Below, piece by piece: positions 12,909 to 17,739 of a stretch of DNA of 17,739 bases (position 1 is its first letter; every line of letters starts with the position of its first letter). Source of the DNA: JAYZQT01 sp964412235 (GTDB taxonomy: Bacteria; Pseudomonadota; Alphaproteobacteria; MPNO01; UBA830); the NCBI GenBank assembly GCA_964412235.1, contig CAYPNT010000063.1:1-17739 (forward strand), in the 5' to 3' direction. A program made the position numbers and the translations under genes. Under the pieces are notes generated by a model that was given only the letters and a program-made list of their open reading frames with translations, was not told the origin of the DNA and ran no database searches.

Positions 12909-13898
12909 ATGCTGCGTTATTTAGTACTGGGTTGTCTTGTTGGAGTCTTTGCATTTGACAGCGGTGCCGCACTAGCGGCCACCAAAATAAAGTCCATTAG
13001 TGCATTACCCCGAAAACATCCCCTCAACAAACCATTAGATCATTTTACAAATCTTGCTCACAAATACTCGAACGAGAAACTCAAGATTCGCTACATCGGT
13101 GCCGGCGATGCAATTCCCGTCCCAGAACAAATGAAAAGTCTCACACGTGGTGTTGTAGATATGTTCTACGGCCCAATGTCATACTACCAGGGCTCTATAC
13201 CTGAATGTCAGGCATTCAATGGAAGCAATGCGCCTTCAACGTACGTCCGATCGACCGGTGGTCTTGCCCTGATGAACAAATTTGCGAACAAACGCCTGAA
13301 AGGTGAGTTGTTGGGCTGGTACGGATCAGGATACACATTCTACATCTACACGAAGAAGAAACCTCCCATCGCAAAAACCGGTTTGCCCGATTTGACCGGT
13401 ATGAAGCTACGCGCAGCACCAATATACCGCGAGATGTTTTCGCAATTCGGTGCTAGCACGGTTCTGGTCCACGTTGCTGAAATGTTCACCGCGCTGGAGC
13501 GAGGGACCGTGGATGGTATGGGCTGGATCGGTCCGTTCGTGACCAATTTTGGATGGGACAAGTTCGTGAAATACCGGATTACCCCAGCGTACTGGAAAGG
13601 CGACATAGTCCTCATGATGAATAAAAAGAAATGGGATAAATTGGCGGCCAGTAACCAAGATGCCATTACGCGCGCAGCGATTGAAGCTGAATTATGGGGC
13701 GACGATCTTTTCAAAAAGTACAGTGCGGCCGAAAAAGTCAAACTGGCAAAACGGGGAATGGTCGATATCGATATCAAAGGCGAAGCCGCCAAGAAATATC
13801 TGAGTATTGCCTATGATTATGGCGTCTGGAAGGGAATGGCCAAAAACGGTGTCCCAGCTGAAACCATTAAAGAATTTAAGGAAAAATTCTATCGCTAG
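12909..13898 (+). CDS. TRAP transporter periplasmic substrate-binding protein (DctP family)
   Basis: 329-aa solute receptor. The N-terminal 23 residues form a Sec signal peptide ending ALAA. The family Arg that clamps the ligand carboxylate is R168 in GMKLRAAP, and EMFTALERGTVDGMGW (191-206) matches the usual E-ALe-G-vDG signature. It captures an organic anion in the periplasm and hands it to the DctQM permease. AGGGAG lies 6 nt before the ATG. First gene of a three-gene TRAP operon. The ligand cannot be read from sequence; divergence from the nitroreductase and closeness to nicXDC make an aromatic or pyridine carboxylate a reasonable guess. Confidence 0.9.
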   Translation: MLRYLVLGCLVGVFAFDSGAALAATKIKSISALPRKHPLNKPLDHFTNLAHKYSNEKLKIRYIGAGDAIPVPEQMKSLTRGVVDMFYGPMSYYQGSIPECQAFNGSNAPSTYVRSTGGLALMNKFANKRLKGELLGWYGSGYTFYIYTKKKPPIAKTGLPDLTGMKLRAAPIYREMFSQFGASTVLVHVAEMFTALERGTVDGMGWIGPFVTNFGWDKFVKYRITPAYWKGDIVLMMNKKKWDKLAASNQDAITRAAIEAELWGDDLFKKYSAAEKVKLAKRGMVDIDIKGEAAKKYLSIAYDYGVWKGMAKNGVPAETIKEFKEKFYR

Positions 13899-13928
13899 GT
13901 CTCAGTACTCACCCCTGTAACACTTCAA

Positions 13929-14453
13929 TTGGATATTCTCTTGGAACGGTTTTTCAGGGTTTATGACCGGTTAATTGATGGCCTCGCATGCCTTAGCGGG
14001 GCCATCATTGCCGGAATTTTTATCGCCATTGTGTATGACGTCACCATTCGTACGTTGGGCCTGAGAACTCCCTTATGGACGATGGCGCTCGCGGAATACG
14101 GACTTTTGTACGCAACACTATTAGGCAGTCCTTGGGTTTTGCGCCGAAAATCACATGTTTTCATCACCATAATAACGGGTCGTCTGAGCGGTATGCCGAA
14201 GATCATTGTGGAACGCGGTGGTTACATTGCAGGGGTAGCTGTCTGCGTATTTTTAGCATACGTATCCCTTACAGTTGCAATTAGCGAATTTGAAAGAGGG
14301 ATAGTCGACATTCGGTCGTTTAGAACGCCTTTCTGGATTGTTACTGCTCCAATGCCGTTAAGTTTCACACTTTTAGCAATCCAGTTTCTTCGTTTCCTTT
14401 TCGGAACCGATTCAATGTTTGAAAGCGAACGTCAGGGAACAGAAGGCCTCTAG
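13929..14453 (+). CDS. TRAP transporter small permease subunit (DctQ family)
   Basis: 174-aa protein with four predicted membrane helices (about residues 17-37, 49-66, 95-116 and 136-158), as expected for DctQ, and the RRKSHVFI segment commonly seen after helix 2. It pairs with DctM in the inner membrane. No ATG fits the N-terminus: the frame is closed upstream by the dctP stop region, and the first usable codon is a TTG at 13929 (another TTG at 13941), without a good ribosome site. It lies 30 bp after dctP, so translation is probably coupled within the operon. Confidence 0.85.
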   Translation: MDILLERFFRVYDRLIDGLACLSGAIIAGIFIAIVYDVTIRTLGLRTPLWTMALAEYGLLYATLLGSPWVLRRKSHVFITIITGRLSGMPKIIVERGGYIAGVAVCVFLAYVSLTVAISEFERGIVDIRSFRTPFWIVTAPMPLSFTLLAIQFLRFLFGTDSMFESERQGTEGL

Positions 14454-14456
14454 TAA

Positions 14457-15770
14457 ATGGACATGGAATGGTTTGAAATCGGTGGAATGATGATCGGCCT
14501 TGTTGTCGGCCTGATGGCATTGGGAATACCAGTGGCCTTTGCATTCCTGTTATCGAATATAGTAGGGGCTTTTCTATTTATGGGTGGTCTCGCCGGTGTC
14601 GAGCAGCTCATTAATAATTGCACGAGATCGGTCAGTAGTTTTCTACTTGTACCAGTACCGTTATTCATTCTGATGGGTGAAATTTTCTTTCACACAGGAC
14701 TTTCCCAACAGATCTTTTCAACGTTGGACAAACTATTTGGACGATTACAGGGGCGGCTATCTTATATGGCCGTAGTCGGCGGGACGATCTTCGCTGCCCT
14801 CTCCGGGTCAAGCATTTCAACTACAGCTATGATGGGCACCAGCATGGTGCCCGAAATGACCTCGCGCGGTTACAAAAAACATATGGCGATGGGGCCCATT
14901 CTCGGTAGCGGGAGCCTCGCAATCCTTATCCCCCCATCTGCCCTCGTCGTTCTTCTGGGCAGCCTCGCATTTATAGACATTGGCGCCCTATTAATAGGGG
15001 GAATTTTACCCGGATTGTGCCTTGCCCTTCTTTACACAATCACAATTTATATCCTCATAAAAATTGATCCATCATCTGCACCCCAATACGATGTGGATGA
15101 AGTATCTTTTGTTGAAAAATTGAAACTTACGTCAATTTACATTTTACCGCTCGGGTTGGTTTTTTTTCTCGTCGTCGGGTTTATTGTTTTAGGGATCGCT
15201 ACCCCTTCTGAATCTGCGGCTTTTGGCGTCCTCGGAGTCTTTATTCTTGCGGTTCTCTTTAGATGTATGAGCTGGGAAGCACTCAAGAAATCTATCGAGG
15301 GCACCCTTGTCGTCACGGTAATGGTCCTCATGATACTGCTTGCTTCTTCAACGTTCTCCCAGATCATGGCTTTCTCTGGCGCAAGCTCAGAGCTCGTTGA
15401 ATGGGCAACCAGCTTTGAATTAGCACCGATTGTAATGCTCTTAGCAATGTTTGCGGTTTTATTGGTCTTAGGAATGTTTGTGGATCAGATTTCGCAAATG
15501 ATGCTAACCATTCCACTCTTCCTTCCCCTCGCAAAATCACTGGGGTTCGACCCGATCTGGTTTGGTATAATCATAATTTTGGCTTTAGAGATAAGCACCG
15601 TAACTCCACCATTCGGACTCCTACTATTTGTTATGATGGGTGTCGCCCCCCCCAACACAACATTTGGCGAGGTCGTTGTTGCGGGGTTACCTTATATTTT
15701 CTGCGCATTTGTAATGTTGGCGCTATTAGTAATTTTCCCGGAAATCGTACTTTTTCTGCCGAGCCTATAA
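14457..15770 (+). CDS. TRAP transporter large permease subunit (DctM family)
   Basis: 437-aa polytopic membrane protein with about a dozen helices, the Na+- and substrate-transporting subunit of the TRAP system. Recognisable family stretches include VPLFILMGEIFFHTG, GTIFAALSGSSISTTAMMG and IPPSALVVLLG, plus the second-half equivalents near PLFLPLAKSLGFDPIWFGII and TPPFGLLLFVMMG. The full family length is present. The ATG is 3 bp after the dctQ stop, with AGAAGG about 10 nt upstream inside dctQ, so the two are coupled. Only a 50-bp gap separates it from the convergent flavin monooxygenase gene, with no evident terminator hairpin. Confidence 0.92.
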   Translation: MDMEWFEIGGMMIGLVVGLMALGIPVAFAFLLSNIVGAFLFMGGLAGVEQLINNCTRSVSSFLLVPVPLFILMGEIFFHTGLSQQIFSTLDKLFGRLQGRLSYMAVVGGTIFAALSGSSISTTAMMGTSMVPEMTSRGYKKHMAMGPILGSGSLAILIPPSALVVLLGSLAFIDIGALLIGGILPGLCLALLYTITIYILIKIDPSSAPQYDVDEVSFVEKLKLTSIYILPLGLVFFLVVGFIVLGIATPSESAAFGVLGVFILAVLFRCMSWEALKKSIEGTLVVTVMVLMILLASSTFSQIMAFSGASSELVEWATSFELAPIVMLLAMFAVLLVLGMFVDQISQMMLTIPLFLPLAKSLGFDPIWFGIIIILALEISTVTPPFGLLLFVMMGVAPPNTTFGEVVVAGLPYIFCAFVMLALLVIFPEIVLFLPSL

Positions 15771-15820
15771 TCTAAACCAAACATTTCGTGCGTTGAATGC
15801 TGAAATAAACCTGCTACGGG

Positions 15821-16810
15821 TTAAGCCGTCAATTTCCTGATCGTTTCAAGGGCCAATTGTTGATTTTTTGGTGGGCCAACAATCTGGAGTATAGGTTCGT
15901 CAATCCCTGCGTCTAAATACTGTTCAAGACGCCCTCGCGCACTCAATGGACTGCCCCCAATACAAAATACATCAACAGCGTCGTCCGGTATTAAGGCGGT
16001 AGCCGCATCAAAATCCCGTTTACTAGCCGCTGCTATAATCGCTTCATGATCGATCTTTAACCCCGACGAGGCAATATTTTCCGCATGTCTGGCGCTCCTG
16101 AACAAGAAGGCCAACTTGCGGCGCAACTCATCAACCGCTTCACGACCATTTTCAGAAACACCGAAAAATAAAAAACTAGCCATGGAAAATTCACGCCTAT
16201 CGCGAGATTTGGCATTAAGCCCCGCTTCCACCCAGCCAACACACTTTTGCGTGTAATCCAATGACAAACCAACAGAAAATAAAGCTCCATCCGCCACCCG
16301 GCCGGCCATCCGCAACACCTGAGGACCTGTCGAGGCAATGTATACGGGGATTGGATCACCAGTCGAAAACTCCATCCGAGCGCCGTTCAGTCTATAACCC
16401 TCCCTTTCGGCCGAGACCGCGCTTCCTGTCCATAAGGATCGTATATCTTCTATAAATTCGCGGACATCTCTTACAGGTTTCGTTGGTGTTTCTCCCGATT
16501 CTTCTAAATTCAATAGGTTTCCCACGGACACACAGCACGATGTCCGGCCCGGTGCCAATTCCGCAAGTGTCGACAAGGACATTGCTGTGGGTGTTGGGTG
16601 CCAAAGATAGGGACTGATTGCTGTAGGAACCAGTGTGATTGAATCCGTTACGGCAGCACATGCGGCACATAAAGTAATGGCCTCCCGATATCCCATATGT
16701 TCCGCTATCCAAATACTCGCAGCCCCAGCCTTCTCAGCCGATTGCGCTAATTCCAAGGTTGCTTTGGCGTTGTCAAAGCCGTCAAACACGATGCCAATTC
16801 GAGATTTCAT
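15821..16810 (-). CDS. Luciferase-like (LLM class) flavin-dependent oxidoreductase
   Basis: 329-aa TIM-barrel protein of the bacterial luciferase-like superfamily, which includes FMN-dependent monooxygenases and F420-dependent reductases such as the methylenetetrahydromethanopterin reductase group. Characteristic parts are the N-terminal MKSRIGIVFDGF strand, the WIAEHMGYREA segment, SITLVPTAISPYLWHP, and PVYIASTGPQVLRMAGRVADGALF in the second half. Whether it uses FMN or F420 is not decidable by eye. I start at ATG 16810, where similarity begins; a TTG at 16846 would add 12 unconvincing residues. It is divergent from the enolase-superfamily gene and convergent with the TRAP operon. Substrate unknown. 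Confidence 0.8.
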   Translation of the reverse strand: MKSRIGIVFDGFDNAKATLELAQSAEKAGAASIWIAEHMGYREAITLCAACAAVTDSITLVPTAISPYLWHPTPTAMSLSTLAELAPGRTSCCVSVGNLLNLEESGETPTKPVRDVREFIEDIRSLWTGSAVSAEREGYRLNGARMEFSTGDPIPVYIASTGPQVLRMAGRVADGALFSVGLSLDYTQKCVGWVEAGLNAKSRDRREFSMASFLFFGVSENGREAVDELRRKLAFLFRSARHAENIASSGLKIDHEAIIAAASKRDFDAATALIPDDAVDVFCIGGSPLSARGRLEQYLDAGIDEPILQIVGPPKNQQLALETIRKLTA

Positions 16811-16919
16811 GTCCCTATGATTAATCAATGAAGAGAATATGTCCAATGCCCCGTGCTACAAAACGTTGAACGAATACCGTCGCCCAATGAAGGGGGTACA
16901 CATCGAAATAGACATTACT

Positions 16920-16962
16920 TAGGTAGACAGTTTAATTTCTCCTAGTTGAAACAAACTACCTA
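16920..16962. promoter_or_regulatory. Extended imperfect dyad in the divergent promoter region
   Basis: TAGGTAG (16920-16926) and CTACCTA (16956-16962) are perfect complements. GTTT (16930-16933) and AAAC (16949-16952) pair in register about the same centre at 16941. This 43-bp dyad sits between the leftward flavin monooxygenase gene and the rightward enolase-superfamily gene, about 55 bp from the latter's start. A short palindrome ACACGTGT (16975-16982) follows. Candidate operator; regulator unknown. Confidence 0.4.
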
Positions 16963-17017
16963 CGTGCATGATTAACACGTGTGGTGACACGGCTAACTAT
17001 CAAAGGGGGTTAACATT

Positions 17018-17739
17018 GTGACTAAAATTATCTCTGTGGAGACTCTTTTGATTCATCTCCCAACGAGGAGGGAACACAAATGGACCGGGCTCACAGAACC
17101 GATTGGGCGCTACATCTTAACCCGCGTTACTTCCGATGACGGCGTGGTGGGATGGGGCGAAGCACCAGCACTTAAAGACTGGGGGGGCGAATTCGGCCGG
17201 TATTTTGGAGAGTCGCCTGCCATTACCGAAACGGTGATTAAGGAATACCTTGGTCCCGCAGTTACAGACCTTGAAGTCGGCAACATAGTTGAAGCCCATA
17301 ATCGAATGGACAATGTAATTAAGGGTTACCCATATGCAAAAGCTGCCATAGAGACAGCACTCTATGACCTTGCCGGCCGAAGTTTAAACTGCCCAGTACA
17401 CACACTCCTCGGTGGATGTGCGCGAAACAAAATTCCTGTAACCCACTCAATCGGCCTTCTTGATATCGACATAGCCGAAAAAGAAGCTGCGACTGTCGTA
17501 GAAGAAGGCATCAAAACAATTAAAATAAAAGTAGGAGTCGACCCCCAAAGAGATGTTGAAATTGTCCGCAAAATCCGCGCGGCCGTGGGCCCTGACATCA
17601 ATCTGTGCGTGGACGCAAACGAAGGTTATAGAACACCGGGTGATGCAATCCGAACCATCAGAAAGATGGAACAACACAACCTAATATACGTGGAACAACC
17701 GGTCACCGGGATCGAGCAAAATGCTCGGGTCGCAAAGGC
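17018..17739 (+). CDS. Enolase-superfamily enzyme (mandelate racemase/muconate lactonizing type), 5' part
   Basis: Rightward frame from GTG 17018, preceded by AAAGGGGGT about 7 nt upstream, open to the right edge (240 codons), so the C-terminal part is missing. Residues 1-130 form the capping domain. Barrel motifs follow: K169-x-K171 (KIK) as catalytic base pair, D199 in VDAN and E226 in VEQP as Mg2+ ligands. The third metal ligand and the last catalytic residue lie beyond the window. Enzymes of this group abstract a proton alpha to a carboxylate; the KxK motif fits the muconate cycloisomerase/dipeptide epimerase/N-acylamino acid racemase branch rather than the enolase branch. Specific activity cannot be assigned. 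Confidence 0.82.
   Translation, partial: MTKIISVETLLIHLPTRREHKWTGLTEPIGRYILTRVTSDDGVVGWGEAPALKDWGGEFGRYFGESPAITETVIKEYLGPAVTDLEVGNIVEAHNRMDNVIKGYPYAKAAIETALYDLAGRSLNCPVHTLLGGCARNKIPVTHSIGLLDIDIAEKEAATVVEEGIKTIKIKVGVDPQRDVEIVRKIRAAVGPDINLCVDANEGYRTPGDAIRTIRKMEQHNLIYVEQPVTGIEQNARVAK

Noticed and set aside
1..17739. CRISPR arrays, insertion sequences, integrase or attachment sites, rRNA or tRNA genes
   Set aside because: No regularly spaced repeat array, transposase-like protein, terminal inverted repeats or RNA gene signature was seen anywhere in the window.

Overview
The window reads as a chromosomal segment of a free-living, probably marine, alphaproteobacterium. This rests on gene content: a dissimilatory-type ATP sulfurylase beside an AprM-like membrane anchor (a pairing known from marine sulfur-oxidising and SAR11-type bacteria), a tripartite TRAP transporter, and several catabolic oxygenases. 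Base composition is moderate, and weak Shine-Dalgarno sites and TTG/GTG starts are common. I cannot place the organism more precisely from sequence alone.

Layout. (1) 1-1924: a left-truncated, leftward AprM-like membrane protein faces away from sat across about 400 bp containing a 26-bp-period tandem repeat and a long inverted repeat. (2) 1947-4089: a CpdA/Icc-like metallophosphoesterase follows sat; convergent to it is a leftward pair, a DUF350 membrane protein and a membrane-anchored trypsin-like protease. (3) 4090-5564: a Rieske mononuclear-iron oxygenase preceded by an 18-bp perfect palindrome. (4) 5565-7654: a possible gene remnant and a superfamily 2 helicase with a Cys cluster. (5) 7913-11532: a leftward operon nicX-nicD-nicC-nuclease. 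NicC, NicD and NicX are the three consecutive enzymes that take 6-hydroxynicotinate to 2,5-dihydroxypyridine, N-formylmaleamate and then maleamate plus formate. (6) 11846-15770: a leftward nitroreductase divergent from a rightward TRAP transporter (DctP, DctQ, DctM), with overlapping perfect inverted repeats in the intervening promoter region. (7) 15821-17739: a luciferase-like flavin monooxygenase divergent from a right-truncated enolase-superfamily enzyme.

How the parts may work together: the central block looks like an N-heteroaromatic (pyridine carboxylate) catabolic island, with the TRAP system as a plausible importer of the carboxylate. The usual first step (nicotinate dehydrogenase NicAB) and last steps (NicF amidase, NicE isomerase) are not in the window. 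The NicC-like protein differs from Pseudomonas NicC at two active-site positions (His47 to Ile, Cys202 to Phe by a from-memory alignment), so its natural substrate may not be 6-hydroxynicotinate. The nitroreductase and Rieske oxygenase are candidates for upstream steps, but that is inference from position only.

The most interesting items are the variant NicC within a compact nic lower-pathway operon, the overlapping inverted repeats in front of the TRAP operon, and a small, apparently frameshifted ORF leading into nicX.
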